Assembly: GCA_936450465.1 (NCBI GenBank)
Contig: OW388298.1
Coordinates: 11,728,663-11,792,662, forward strand
Direction: 5' to 3'
DNA from: Gibbula magus
Lineage: Eukaryota; Mollusca; Gastropoda; Trochida; Trochidae
Length of the DNA: 64,000 nucleotides
How positions within the stretch are numbered: the first letter of the stretch is position 1; each line of letters begins with the position of its first letter. Below the pieces are notes generated by a model. The model did no database searches. It worked only from the letters and a program-made list of their open reading frames with translations, and had not been told where the DNA came from. Positions 48,150-60,352 of this stretch are shown piece after piece. A program made the position numbers and the translations under genes.

Positions 48150-48620
48150 AGAAGACTGAGGAGGGAAGAGCCCCAAGCCTTAAGCCCATCTGACCTTAGA
48201 AAGCGTGATGAACTAAAGATGCCTTAAAATGGCACCAGAATGTGAATGATTTAAAGGAATCAAGTTTCAAGTTGTGTGTTCCCTCCAAAATACAAAGCAA
48301 CAATCACTTACCCCAAAATACTTACCTCCCCTTCCTACCCCTATGTACCATGGGTGGTGGAACAAGCTCCTGTGCATTGCTCAGTGGGCTGCTTTCAGTA
48401 AAGTTCTGTGAGGCTTGGTGGAATGGTGACCCCTTTTCATGGCTGGATAATCTGAAAGTGTGAAGGGTTGATCATTACTTGTCCTACACTGAACCATGAG
48501 AGAATTTTAAGTGCAAATAAAGACTGATTGACAATAAACTTCACTAAAAGAGTTCCTCAGTTCAACCAGTTATACAACTGGGTACCTGGTAAGGCATTGT
48601 TGAAGAAAACACTTAGAGTA
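48150..48620. repeat. duplicated exon-containing segment, copy 2
   Basis: Homologous to 46850-47345, including exon, both splice sites and intron on each side (GAGAATTTTAAGTGC and onward diverge). Confidence 0.85.
48326..48451 (-). CDS. unrecognised gene, tandemly duplicated exon, copy 2
   Basis: 126 nt: one base, then LSSHEKGSPFHQASQNFTES, then SPLSNAQELVPPPMVHRGRK and G, then AG. Acceptor CTTTCAG at 48454-48452, donor GTAAGT at 48325. The same phases as copy 1 mean the two could be included in series. The proteins differ much more than the flanks do, except for QASQNFTES, and the open frame is kept in both, which favours real coding use. Family unknown; rich in Ser, Pro and basic residues. 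Confidence 0.55.
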
Positions 48621-51148
48621 TATCAGCCATGTGGGAAAAGTCTGAAATATATTGAACAATGATGAAGGAGCTGTATTCTTCAATACATCCGTAATCACTC
48701 ACATTAATTTGGTTGTTCATTATCAGCGATTCACATCATCGGTAACAAATTCAGGCTACACATGAATATTGTTCTCATACCCAAGTTGCATGATCTCAGT
48801 CGTAAAGTTTTCATGCCTGTAATGTAAGCAAAATTGTAAGTTGCATTTCCATGGAAAATACTAAGTGCATATCCAAAGTAATTTGAAATACCAAAAGGCA
48901 CATCTAATAAAGGCATTTTAAGATTTTCTCCCAGGACATATTAAAGATACATTTCCATTGAAACGACCATAATTTAAAACTCTTAAAAATATGAACATCT
49001 AAACATGATTGATCCCGGTACAAAATTTCACCCAGAAATGTAAATGGAAGTTGTGATTCAATGAAAACAGCTAAACTAGAATTCTAAAAAAGTTTAAAAC
49101 CTCAAAAGGCTTGATCATAAATGTTTTTATTGTTTTCCTTCAGAAACGAAATTGTGAGTTGTGTTTCAATGGAAACAGCTCAAATAATATTTAAAAGAAG
49201 TTGAAAACTCCAAAAATACATATCCTCACATGATTGTTCTCCATAGGCTTTGTGGGTTTTGAGTACTGGTCCGGAAACACAAAAGAAGGCTGCATTTCTA
49301 TAGAAAAGGCTAAAAAAAATCAAAATATGTTGAAAACCCCTTTAGGCGTATGTTACCATGATGAGTGTTCTCCAAGGAAAAGTTTTCTAAGGCTAGGCCT
49401 AACAGTTTTTTAGATCTTGTTCAGAAAGCAAATTTTAACCTTTATTTCCATGAAAATTGCTATAAATAGAATGACGAAGAAGTTGTTAATCCGATAAACC
49501 CCATGATAAATTTCTTCAAAACATCATAACATCATCGAATGAATATATTCTATATGCATATAGCAGAATGACAATTTCTTTTTAGGAAATCAAAAACAAA
49601 GCCAAACGTATTAATATAATATAATATAATATAATATAATATAATATAATATAATATAATATAATATAATATACAAACTTCTTGTCTTAAAATTATAAAA
49701 AAAAATCAACTGGCCTAAAATGAATGGCATAGGCCTTTATAAATTGTTGATACAATTTGAATATTAGGTCAAAACATGATAGATTTCTCCAAAATCATCC
49801 AAATAACCCACCCTAAAGATGTAAAATAAATAGTCTTTCAAAAACTTTAAGAAATGAAATGCAAACTCAAAATGTTTTGAAAAAATATTAAGAAAATATG
49901 TAATGAATATATGAAGTCAAAGATGATAATTAATTAATAAGTTATGTCAAAGAGTATTATTATTAACAAAATTCATTAAAAAGGCAAACAAATATAGTAA
50001 GTGTAGATGTTCATAACAGCAAGAATACATTTGACAAGTGTCAACTTTTGAACAGAGTTGAAGGTCACGTGACCACGTTCACTGCCGACAGGCGGGCTGG
50101 CAGCAAACTCACGGCAGAAATTATTGAAGGCCAAAAACTTTAAAATTTCATTGTCATGATTTTCCACAAAAACCCTCAGATTTGTGTAATATGGACTGAA
50201 TATCATATTGAATATATTCTGGCATGTAGCCAGTATCTGCAAAGATGTCTTTTGGAATGAGAAATAAGAACTAGTTTGTCTACAAACATGGCAGCACTAC
50301 GGCCTCGCCCATAAATACAAAGTTCCAAAATTATTTGCTGCTTAAATCTTTAAAATATTTAATCTCACGTCTGGAAATGTCCAAATCTATTAGAGGTAGT
50401 AATCATTTATTCAAATATGTGTGAACAAACATATGTTTTAATAATCTGCCAACAATGGATTTTACCTGAAAAAGGTTAGTTCCGGGCCGAAAATGACAAA
50501 GCAAAAATTAAGGAAACTGAAGGCCGAAGTTGGCTTATCTTTGGAAAATGAAGAAAAGTTGAAAAACTCATAATAATGAATTTTTACAAAAACGAGCCCT
50601 CTTGTCTAGTAACATATGAAAAACACATTCATTATGATAAACGGCCTTGAACTTCAAATAAACGTTTGTTTTCTGTATTTAAACATTGCACTATATTATT
50701 GTATATTTTGACTACTGATGGAGGGATACATCAACCAAGGCCTTCCTTAGCCCTGCACAAGTTTCGTTTCTTATGTCTTTTGAAATACAGTAGGCCTAGA
50801 CCTATAGATCTATTGCTTAGTATTTTCTCTGCATTAGTTCATGATCAGTCCTAAAAATATAACAGCATATATCTATCATACAGATCATGGCTGTGAATGT
50901 TTCTCAGAAATAATTACATTTTCAAATGAATGGATCCCATCGCATCAGCTGATCAGAACCCAGACCCAGTCACCCAACCAAAACAAGGCAAAACATTGGA
51001 TATTAATTTTTTCTTACATGGATGATGTCAGATTCTGGAAAACTGATTGATTTAGATTGACTATATAGATTCTAGTGTTTAACTTTTATCAACACAGACA
51101 TAGATCTATCAGTTAAATATTAAAATTAAAAATATTAAAATGCCATAC
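48621..51148. other. probable intron(s) of the 47-51 kb gene, unassigned
   Basis: No exon that matches phases was found. A minus-strand candidate at 50113-50236 (ILATCQNIFNMIFS... FLAFNNFC) has an acceptor-like TTTGCAG and a GTGAGT donor, but its phase (0 in, 1 out) fits neither neighbour. Confidence 0.35.
49611..49673. repeat. (TAATA)n microsatellite
   Basis: About 12 copies of the pentamer ATAAT/TAATA without interruption. Confidence 0.97.
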
Positions 51149-51188
51149 CTTTCTCGATACCCTCCATCTCGGCTTTGCCCGCTGCCAT
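51149..51188 (-). CDS. possible first coding exon of the 47-51 kb gene
   Basis: ATG at 51188 opens MAAGKAEMEGIEK and one base before the donor G|GTATGG (51148). MAAxKAE-type starts with a donor soon after are common in animal genes. A GC-richer stretch (51.3-51.75 kb) upstream could be its promoter. The link to the exons at 48.4 and 47.1 kb is only by strand and position: phase 1 out does not fit phase 2 in, so at least one exon lies between. Confidence 0.35.
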
Positions 51189-53316
51189 GCAGCAACCAAA
51201 TACAGACCACAACTGAGTAGGGAAATTAATTCACACGATCCGTTCAACAAATTGTCACAAACATATCCAAGGCTATGGATCTATGAAACATCCACTGAGT
51301 GCAGAAATCATGTCAACACCATCCAAAACTCCGATGCGAGACACACGTCCAACTGTCACACAGAAGCCGGCCATTTCCATTAGCCAAAGGGAAGAGCTTT
51401 CCTTCTGTTCATAATCTAAGTTTTCTTGAAAGTTTCACAGTGACAGCTGGTTATCAATGGGCAGTAGCGTTAGAATAATCCTCATGTAGACATGTACAGT
51501 TTCCTTCAGACTTGGCATTTCGTTTTCAGACAGAAAATCGAAATTATTACTCACACAACTTAGACAAGTCATGTAAGTCAATCGTGCACTGGCGATACTT
51601 GATTGGAGACACAGCGCACCAACCGCCGTACGACGCCGGAAGCGACGTAACCGGCGAACCACAATGGTTATACTTGATTCATTCAATGTCCATGTGACCG
51701 ACGTACGCTGTTTCTAGACCCGACTCCGGTTGAATGAAATGTATCAGGGATTCGGCGTAGAGACAGAAAGACTTAGACGTCAGCGCCTCTCAAACTAGCT
51801 TCAATAAACATGTCATTTACATGATACAATCATTTGTTTACATTTTTTTTTAAACATGGATGAACTTATTGTGAAAGCAGTGTTTTATGGAATGAGAATT
51901 ATTTTCAAAACGGTGTAAATATAAAAGTGAATGAGGGTTTAAGTTTTGCTAATACTCATATATATAAGACTGTCTATCAAATTTAAATGCAAAGAAGTAA
52001 ATACCATTTTTAAAACTGTTTATCAAATTTAATTGCTGACAGTAATTACCAATTCTTAAAAATATTTCACAGTATTGAGGGTGCACTCCTTTTGAACTCT
52101 ATATTTTCTGAACAAAGTTGTGCATTTTTATGCTGTTTGCATTATCGTAAAGATAAAAGAAATGTCGTGAATTGTATGTGCTTTTTATATATGATCAGCG
52201 AAAATCTAGATGTGGTAAGTTATGAAACAAGTGTTGCAAGCAATGCAGTTTTCCCAAAATATTATGTCAAAGTACCCAGGGTGCCCTCCTTTCGAAGTCT
52301 GTATCTTCTGAACAAAGTTATGCATTGTATGGTGTTTGCATCACCGTAAAAGAGAAAGGAAATGTCTTAAATTTCATGTGAATTGTAATACACAGTACAG
52401 CAAGTGTTGCTACAAGTATTGGCAAATTTGGAGATTATCAAATTCTCTTATTGAATACCTGGGGCGACTTTTCTTTCTCACTTTATATCTTCTGAACAAC
52501 GAGCGACATTGTTATTATTTGTATGTGGTAGTATCGTGCCTTTAATTCAATGTATAATAAGCATGTGCATATGATGTATTGAAATTAATTGAAATGCGGG
52601 TATGGGTTCGTTTTGGTATGAATTCACCCATAACTGTGAAAACAAGAACAAGAACGTACTTCCAGTTGTGGTAATAAGTGCTAAATGTTCTTTTCACATA
52701 CAGATCTCAATTCTGGAAACACGTAGATGTGTGTTTTCATATTTTGTTAATGTAAAATTGAACAAGTTACTGGTACATCCTACAGCCTATTATCTAGACG
52801 AGGTATTTTAGGGCGAAGTTTTTTTAAACTCAAGGTCGAGGTCGTTAAAGTATTTAAGTGGAGGCTAGGTTATCTTTTAAATGTGAATTTGTTACATTAA
52901 TGTTGATCTCATCAGGTCTATAAGGCCATACATATATGAATTATGGCACCAGTCGTATTCCATGTGTCCATGTGTCCATGTGTCTGTGTTCCATCTATCA
53001 TACTCTAGTCGTATGTTTTCTGCATAACTGCTGCACTTTGGAAGCTGAAATTGTGTAAGGTACCAAGCATGCAGTGAATCAATATGTGTACAGTTTGAAA
53101 AATTGAGCTATGTCAAATTCATAAGGTAACTGTTTTCTTTCTCATTAAATGGTGTCTGTATCAGGGAGCTTACCTGAACGAGTTTTGCTTTAATTTAGAG
53201 ACGCTTATCAACTGATAAGAAACAGTCTCCCCCAAATCATTTGGTTTCCATGTTTTAATCATACACACAAACAATGGACGCATCAATCAACTTTGATATT
53301 GACCAACTGTATCTGT
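51189..53316. other. unassigned region, possible promoter
   Basis: 51.55-51.75 kb is CpG-richer than its surroundings (GCACCAACCGCCGTACGACG and onward). The rest is AT-rich with no gene recognised. A paragraph around 52080-52500 repeats TCTTCTGAACAA-type words three times at about 200-bp spacing (52103, 52307, 52487), perhaps an old tandem repeat. Confidence 0.35.
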
Positions 53317-54256
53317 ATCTGTCAGTGCTGTATGGCCCGGTGTCTGTCAGTGCTTAATGGCCCAGTATCCGTTAGTGCTGTATGACCCGTTATATGTCAG
53401 TGCTGTATGACCCGTTATATGTCAGTGCTGTATGGCCTGTTATCTGTCAGCGCTGTGTGGCCTGGTATCCGTCAGTGCTGTATGACCTGGTATCTGTCAG
53501 AGCTGTATGACCTGGTATCTGTCAGTGCTGTATGACCCGTTATATGTCAGTGCTGTATGGCCCGTTATCTGTCAGTGCTATATGGCCTGGTATCCGTCAG
53601 TGCTGTATGACCGGGTATCTGTCAGTGCTGTATGGCCCGGTATCTGTCAGTGCTGTATGACCTGGTATCTGTCAGTTCTGTATGACCTGGTATCTGTCAG
53701 TGTTGTATGACCTGGTATCTGTCAGTTCTGTATGACCTGGTATCTGTCAGTGCTGTATGACCTGGTATCTGTCAGTGTTGTATGACCTGGTATCTGTCAG
53801 TGTTGTATGGCCCGGTATATGTCAGTGCTGTATGCCCTGGTATCTGTTAGTGCTGTATGCCCTGGTATCTGTTAGTGCTTTATGGCCCTGTATTTGTCAG
53901 TTCTGTATGGCCGGGTATCTGTCAGTTCTGTATGACCGGGTATCTGTCGGTGCTGTATGACCTGGTATCTGTCAGTGTTGTATGGCCCGGTATCTGTCAG
54001 TGCTGTATGGCTCGGTATCTGTCAGTGTTGTATGACCTGGTATCTGTCAGTGTTGTATGACCTGGTATCTGTCAGTTCTGTATGACCTGGTATCTGTCAG
54101 TGTTGTATGACCTGGTATCTGTCAGTGCTGTATGGCCCGGTATCTGTCAGTGCTGTATGGCCCGGTATCTGTCAGTGCTGTATGGCCCGGTATCTGTCAG
54201 TGCTGTATGGTCCGGTGTCTGTCAGTGATATATGGCCCGGTGTCTGTCTTTTCTTT
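53317..54256. repeat. 25-bp minisatellite, about 37 copies
   Basis: The unit is TGTCAGTGCTGTATGACCTG plus GTATC, alternating GACC with GCCC/GGCC and CTGG with CCGG. Plus-strand frames of 67-82 codons are repeat by-products (75 nt = 3 units). Confidence 0.96.
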
Positions 54257-54629
54257 ATGTCAGTATCTGGTTAACCCAACGTGTGTCTGTCTTGCCCAAT
54301 GTTTGTCTGGTCTGCTGTCTGTCTGCCGGTATCTATCTGGCCCTGTGTTTCCTTTGCTGTCTCGGACGGTGTCTATCTAGCCTGAGATTTGTCTAGACCA
54401 GTTTCTGTCTGTCATAGTGTCTGTCTGACATGATGTCTTTCTGACCTGGGGTCTGTCTCGCTCAGTATCTGTAAGTGCTTTTTGGTCCACTTGCTTACTG
54501 GCCTAGTGTTTGTCTTGCCCAGTATATGTCTCGCCCAATGTTTGTCTTTGATATCTTGCTCAACATCTGTCTGACCCGTTGTTTGTCTGGCCTGGGGTCT
54601 GTCTTTGCTGTCAGACCCGGTGTCTGGTG
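54257..54629. repeat. degenerate transition zone of GTCTGTC-type repeats
   Basis: Irregular copies of (T)GTCTGTCT(G/T)GCCC and TATCTGTC words connect the 25-bp array to the 16-bp one, suggesting a common origin of the two. Confidence 0.75.
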
Positions 54630-55755
54630 TCTGTCAGTGCTGTCCAGCCCGGTGTCTGTCAAGCCCGGTGTCTGTCAGGCCGCTGTCTGTCAGCCCGGTG
54701 TCCATCAGCCTAGTGTCTGTCCAGCCCGGTGTCTGTCCAACCCAGTGTCCATCAGCCCAGTGTCTGTCCAGCCCAGTGTCTGTCCAACCCGGTGTGTGTC
54801 AACCTGGTGTCCATCAGCCCGGTGTGTGTCCAACCCAGTGTCTGTCCAGTCCAGTGTCTGTCCAACCCAGTGTCTGTCAGCCCGCTGTCCATCAGCCCAG
54901 TGTCTGTCCAACCCAGTGTCTGTCCAGCCCAGTGTGTGTCCAGCCCGGTGTCTGTTCAACCCGGTGTCTGTCAGCCCGGTGTCTGTCCAGCCCGGTGTCT
55001 GTCAGCCTGGTGTCCATCAGCTCAGTGTCTGTCTAACCCAGTGTTTGTCCAGCCCAGTGTCTGTCCAACCCGGTGTGTGTCAGCCCGCTGTACATCAGCC
55101 CAGTGTCTGTCCAGCCCAGTGTGTGTCCAGCCCGGTGTCTGTCCAACCCAGTGTCCATCAGCCCAGTGTCTGTCCAGCCCAGTGTCTGTCCAACCCGGTG
55201 TGTGTCAACCTGGTGTCCATCAGCCCGGTGTGTGTCCAACCCAGTGTCTGTCCAGTCCAGTGTCTGTCCAACCCAGTGTCTGTCAGCCCGCTGTCCATCA
55301 GCCCAGTGTCTGTCCAACCCAGTGTCTGTCCAGCCCAGTGTGTGTCCAGCCCGGTGTCTGTTCAACCCGGTGTCTGTCAGCCCGGTGTCTGTCCAGCCCG
55401 GTGTCTGTCAGCCTGGTGTCCATCAGCTCAGTGTCTGTCCAACCCAGTGTCTGTCCAACCCAGTGTCTGTCCAACCCAGTGTCTGTCCAGCCCAGTGTCT
55501 GTCCAGCCCAGTGTCTGTCCAGCCCAGTGTCTGTCCAGCCCAGTGTCTGTCCAGCCCAGTGTCTGTCCAGCCCAGTGTCTGTCCAGCCCAGTGTCTGTCC
55601 AACCCAGTGTCTGTCCAGCCCAGTGTCTGTCCAACCCAGTGTCTGTCCAGCCCAGTGTCTGTCCAGCCCAGTGTCTGTCCAGCCCAGTGTCTGTCCAACC
55701 CAGTGTCTGTCCAACCCAGTGTCTGTCCAGCCCAGTGTCTGTCCAGCCCAGTGTC
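54630..55755. repeat. 16-bp minisatellite, about 70 copies
   Basis: The unit is CAGCCCAGTGTCTGTC, with ACCC/GCCC, CCGG/CCAG and TGTCCATCAG variants. Toward the right the copies become almost uniform. Open frames run through on both strands (433 codons on plus, up to 138 on minus), as 16 is coprime to 3 and no frame meets a stop within the 48-nt period. These are not called as genes. Confidence 0.97.
54731..55440. repeat. 406-bp higher-order duplication in the 16-bp array
   Basis: The sequence from 54731 to about 55034 recurs from 55137 to about 55440 with the same order of variants (CATCAGCCCAGTGTC, AACCTGGTGTCCATC, CAGTCCAGTGTC, AGCTCAGTGTC). Confidence 0.88.
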
Positions 55756-58700
55756 TTAGTGCTAAGATGGTCGTAAGTCAATGTTAATATATGGCACTTA
55801 CGACTATCTTGGCGCTAAGTAGCTTCGAAAATACGGGCCGGGATGTCTATTTCAGGAACATTTTGTAAAGAGGACTATCCTCACTACGATATATTTGTAA
55901 TACTGTCACTTATATTTATTCATGTGGTTTCAATGTTGTTGGTTTTTTACATCACTATACTAACCATGCAAAGGTAATATTTCTCTTGTACCCAGCGGCC
56001 TCCCTACTTTGTGAAAAATAAGAGTAATAGTTTTATGAACACTGTTACACAAAGTAAAAAGCAATGGTGTCCCAGACCTGCTAGACTCGCCGAGGCTCTC
56101 ATGGGCGTTTCTCCACATTGATATTCATTTCTAAAGACAATATTAGGGTGGGGACATCCATTTTCTTCGAAGTTGTGTTCCATATATTTTCAGCCTGATA
56201 TTTTGAAAGTTTTAGAAGATCGTAAATTTGGAAAATTACTTTCTGACCATTATTCATTAAAGTTGTGTTTTTAAACCTATTTTGTGATAAACATTAGTCT
56301 CTATATCTTTTTAACTTTAGGAATTAAAATTTTAACTATTTTTTTTAAAGGTTGCTGAATCCAAATTCTAATTCTAATTTTAATTTATTGATAACAAAAG
56401 AGGATAATTTTTCAAAAACCTTTACTTGATTTTGATTTATTAGATTTTGGAAATCAACACACTTAGTATATGCCAAATTTCTGTGTGGGTAGGGGTATGT
56501 TCTTACGATCACTGAAATGTCAGAATATCATGATGGGTTGTGATGTAAATTTTTATAAATATGTGATACGATGAAGTGAAATTCCCAAACTTCTATCATT
56601 TAAATAGATACATTTATCTTACCTATGTGATAATAACTGGCTGTCAGTCACACACGTTATGTAACTTACTTTATGTGTACATCATGTGCTGTAAAAGTCA
56701 CTTATTCAAAATCTACTGTTATGAATTAATCAAAAGTTCTCCCTAGGTCTTGTCTATCACTTTATAGCGACATTAGCAGTTCGGACAAATTCACATCATT
56801 ATATATATAGTTGTACATTTAACGTCATAAGTTTTCATACTTAAACTTCTACAATGACCACTTAACAAATATCACGAAAAGTTTTAAACAGAACGTTGAT
56901 CACAACATGCAATATTTAAACATTGGATTACTATATTTTTGGGTATAATATATAGAGGATATCTGTGTTTTCTTGACTTATACCATGTTTATCTCATCGA
57001 GTGAAGTATAACGGTTATATTTGTGGCGCAGCCAAGAGTGAAAATATATAACTTTTCTACCTTACCAGATGTATTTGTCAAGCATTGACGGATAATCTAT
57101 TCATTATATGATATTATATATGTAATTACGTCCGAAAAGGGTCATTTTCACGCCGAGCGGCTGCTAGGAACAGCCCATCACCACAGTAACACTGAGACGT
57201 CATAAGCCAATTCCCGCGTGAGACCATTGTATTATGATATCAAATTATATCAGTCACCGTTCGCAGTGAAAATAAGTTATATTTACAGTATCTTGATAGA
57301 CAGTTTATTTAAGTGATAAATCCCAGTATTTCATTGCTCGCCTACACATGTATATACTGACGGAAAGCTCCAAGTTCTGTATGTGAACTTTTAAGCCTTC
57401 AAGTGGTTAATGCATTCTCTCAGGTTCAAAATCTAAATAAAGTATTTTTACATTATCCAACGCTTATTATGAATACTTAATGAACATTTTTGACATTTGA
57501 AAACAATAGAACCACTACTTAATACAAAGTGTAACTTTCATATCAGTTGAATGAATAATTTGCCATCTCTTCAATTTCAATGCAATCAATTTAAACAATG
57601 AACTTGCATATACACATTGAAGTAAGTGAATACTAACTTATCTAAATATGTTTGTATGTGAGTAAATGCACAATCATGATGCCATTATCATAAGTGGGAA
57701 TGCATTGTTATATGCCCTTTGTTCAATGACGTCACAGCCTGGCGACGTCATAAAGACCACATGATGATCAGTACATAGTGTGAAACCAGTCTGGGCGTAT
57801 TTTAATGTGATGAATGACGAACACTTTTGACGTCAGTGGTTTCGTTGAAAAAAAGGGATTTAGTTGGTTCATTCAATTATCAAGGGTAGAATGCACATAT
57901 TAATTTGGGTGTCTTATTTTAGACCTGACTTATACAGTCAACATGAGTGGCACGAAAAGCACGTGCAAATTGACATCAATACCAAATGTCGGCAAACTTC
58001 ATAACTTTGAGGTCTTCCACATACTTGTTTTCTTTCAAAGACAGGGGAGGTGTCACCTATCTCAGTCCGTCTACTTACAATTGCACTTTTTGTATACACA
58101 ATCAGAGTAACACCAAGTCTCACAGTTTTTGCATGTTAAGCTATGTATGGGAATTTCGAATTGAGATATGATTTTAAAATTTTTGAAAGAGTTTGCAAAC
58201 GTTCAATTCCAACTGATAATATGTTCATATTTGTTTTTATGAACTGAAGCTTAAATCAAATCTTAAATTTCTGTCCTGTAGTCTGCAAAAGCTGTCAACG
58301 ATAGAACTTTTACAAAAAGGAAAGTTATTTTTTTAATTGTGTTATAACTTTTAACTATTGTAAACAAGACATCTGGGGTTCAAATCCTACCAGGGTCAGA
58401 CAATTGTGTTTCTACTGCACAGACCAGTTCTACATGCAGTGAGGTTTGAATTAGAACAAAGTTTAATTTATGGAATTTTGTCATTGTCATTATTGTACCT
58501 CCATCTTTATCAGTCTATTTACTTTTTGAAATGTAGTCTATGAATTTTTAGTTTTTAATTTCTGTACTTTCACCCTTTTGGTTATATATTTTCAATACTC
58601 AGAGTTACATAGATTCAACATTTCCATGGCCTTGCTAACTTGACACAAGTAATTGGATAAATGGACGCATGTTTCTGTCGTGTTTAGCTCCCACTAAATT

Positions 58701-59233
58701 GTTGAAACCTTCAATATCACTTGAAACTGACAACAGGAACAAACATATGGGACTCCCACTGGTCGCACTGCATGGGAGGTGGTGGGGGAGGGGAGTAGAA
58801 GTAGGAGGGGCTGCTGATGTGTATAATCTTTCCCTGTATTATAAGCTGTACTCACTTACATGTATTTTCCTCACTTTAATATCATATCAAATGTTTGTCT
58901 ACCAATTTACACAAATGGAACAGTCCTAACGCAAAAATGTCAATTATCTTTTCATATTTCCACGCCAAATTGAAAATATTAAGGGCATTACACTTTTTTA
59001 AATTGTTTCTACAAACGAAAATGCAAATGTTGCATAATGTCGACAAACAGAAATGAATTGATAACCCGAATTGTGGACAGATGCATTCATAAACATGAAT
59101 TACCGTGTGGAATAAATTGTATAATTATTTTGGATGTCCTCTCGGCTAGGTTGATGATATTTCTAATAACCCCCTGCAATCTTTTCATGTAAAATGTTAA
59201 GACAATGGTGCGCATGTCTACATTTCTAAACAG
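55756..59233. other. unassigned region
   Basis: AT-rich. No gene is recognised with confidence. A minus-strand stretch RTEIGDTSPVFERKQ (58071-58027) lies between acceptor- and donor-like sites but is too short to support. Immediately after the 16-bp array, CTAAGATGGTCGTAAGTC and GACTATCTTGGCGCTAAGT form a small imperfect inverted repeat (55762-55818). Confidence 0.3.
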
Positions 59234-59316
59234 AATGCCTTCTCAATGCCTCTCTACTCCAACGTGAGCTGCCAATTAAACCCATCGAATATCACCTCCA
59301 ACATAACCGTCAACAG
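59234..59316 (+). CDS. candidate exon, extracellular-like (N-glycosylation sequons)
   Basis: 83 nt between acceptor CTAAACAG (59233) and donor GTACCC (59317). It reads NAFSMPLYSNVSCQLNPSNI, then TSNITVN and two bases, phase 0 in and 2 out. NVS, NIT and NIT are possible N-glycosylation sites. No family recognised and no partner exon found, so this may be chance. Confidence 0.3.
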
Positions 59317-60274
59317 GTACCCACTTATACTGCTGAGTGAACACAGACACAGTTGGAATAAAAACGTTTACCTAAGAATATACCATAAGTGTCTCAACTC
59401 TCTCCTTAGTGTTGCCAGGAAAATACAGCTTGCTTGGTGAATGCAAAATTATCTTAACTACCGCTACTTGGAATTGGCAGGTCGGCGAGAAAGTTAAACT
59501 TCCTAAAGCAATGGTGTTTGACTAGATCTATCAAGTGGAGACCGGATGAATGTAAACTTATCATAACTATATGTTCTTGGTATTGGCTGCATTGGCTGTG
59601 TTATGGGATTTGAATGTGTGGAGATTACGTCCTGTCATTTTATAGTGGGGGAAGGTGAAGTAATATGGATTGGTTTGCTGTTTTCATAGACTATTGTTTA
59701 TGAATATATGTGGAGGAGCTCCCTGAATTTATTTACCCTTTACTTGAATTCTGTTAACGGAAGTAAGTCGTAGACTGACCTTATTATATTCTAGCTTTAC
59801 CTTCCTCTGACTGTGACACATCTCCGACATTAAGACGCTGAGAATATATGATGGATATGTTGCTTATATCTACAGCTGGTTCCTGTTTTCTCAATTTGCA
59901 CAAGGTCAATTTTGATTTATCCTGAATATTGCCTGTATTATTGATCAATTGATACACGACTCGAACCAGCACAGCACTTATTGGACTCACAGAGTGTGGG
60001 ACTACATCATACTGTCAAGTGGATGTTTGTGGTATAGATAGGTTTGAGATGGTTTATCTGTGTTTTGTTTTGTTTTTGTGTATTTTCATGAGATTAATTT
60101 ATCCTGAATATTCCTGAAAAGTTAATCAAATAATATGAAAGTCACACAGTACAATCAGTACTGCAGTTATTTAAGGTGTTCAGACTACACGTGAATAAAA
60201 GAACTATTCTAATAACTACCTGTCAGTATGACAGAACATTTGTTGAGTTGTAAATTTAAAAAATTCACACAAAC
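59317..60274. other. unassigned region
   Basis: A minus-strand frame of 68 codons at 59784-59990 contains RLNVGDVSQSEE between acceptor- and donor-like sites, but nothing else supports a gene. Confidence 0.3.
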
Positions 60275-60352
60275 CTACGACGAGAAGAGACGAGACTCCT
60301 GTAATGTCTGATATAGGGTTGATATAGTTGGGTGAATAAAATAGATTTCCAA
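60275..60352 (-). CDS. candidate exon, membrane-protein-like
   Basis: 78 nt with a good acceptor (TTGCTTCCTTTTGCAG, 60353 and above) and donor GTTTGT (60274). Read with phase 2 nt in, it gives GNLFYSPNYINPISDITGVS then SLLVV. The short polar stretch followed by a hydrophobic run looks like a loop and helix start. I do not recognise the family; other frames through the same splice sites are also partly open. Confidence 0.28.
   Translation of the reverse strand: MEIYFIHPTISTLYQTLQESRLFSS

Noticed and set aside
50113..50242. Minus-strand exon ILATCQNIFNMIFS...FNNFC
   Set aside because: Acceptor and donor look acceptable, but the phases do not fit the exons on either side and no family is recognised. 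Kept only as a note in the intron entry.
50506..50570. Short plus-strand peptide beginning MTKQKLRKLKAEVGLSLENE
   Set aside because: Only 26 codons with no donor in frame and no family match; could be chance.
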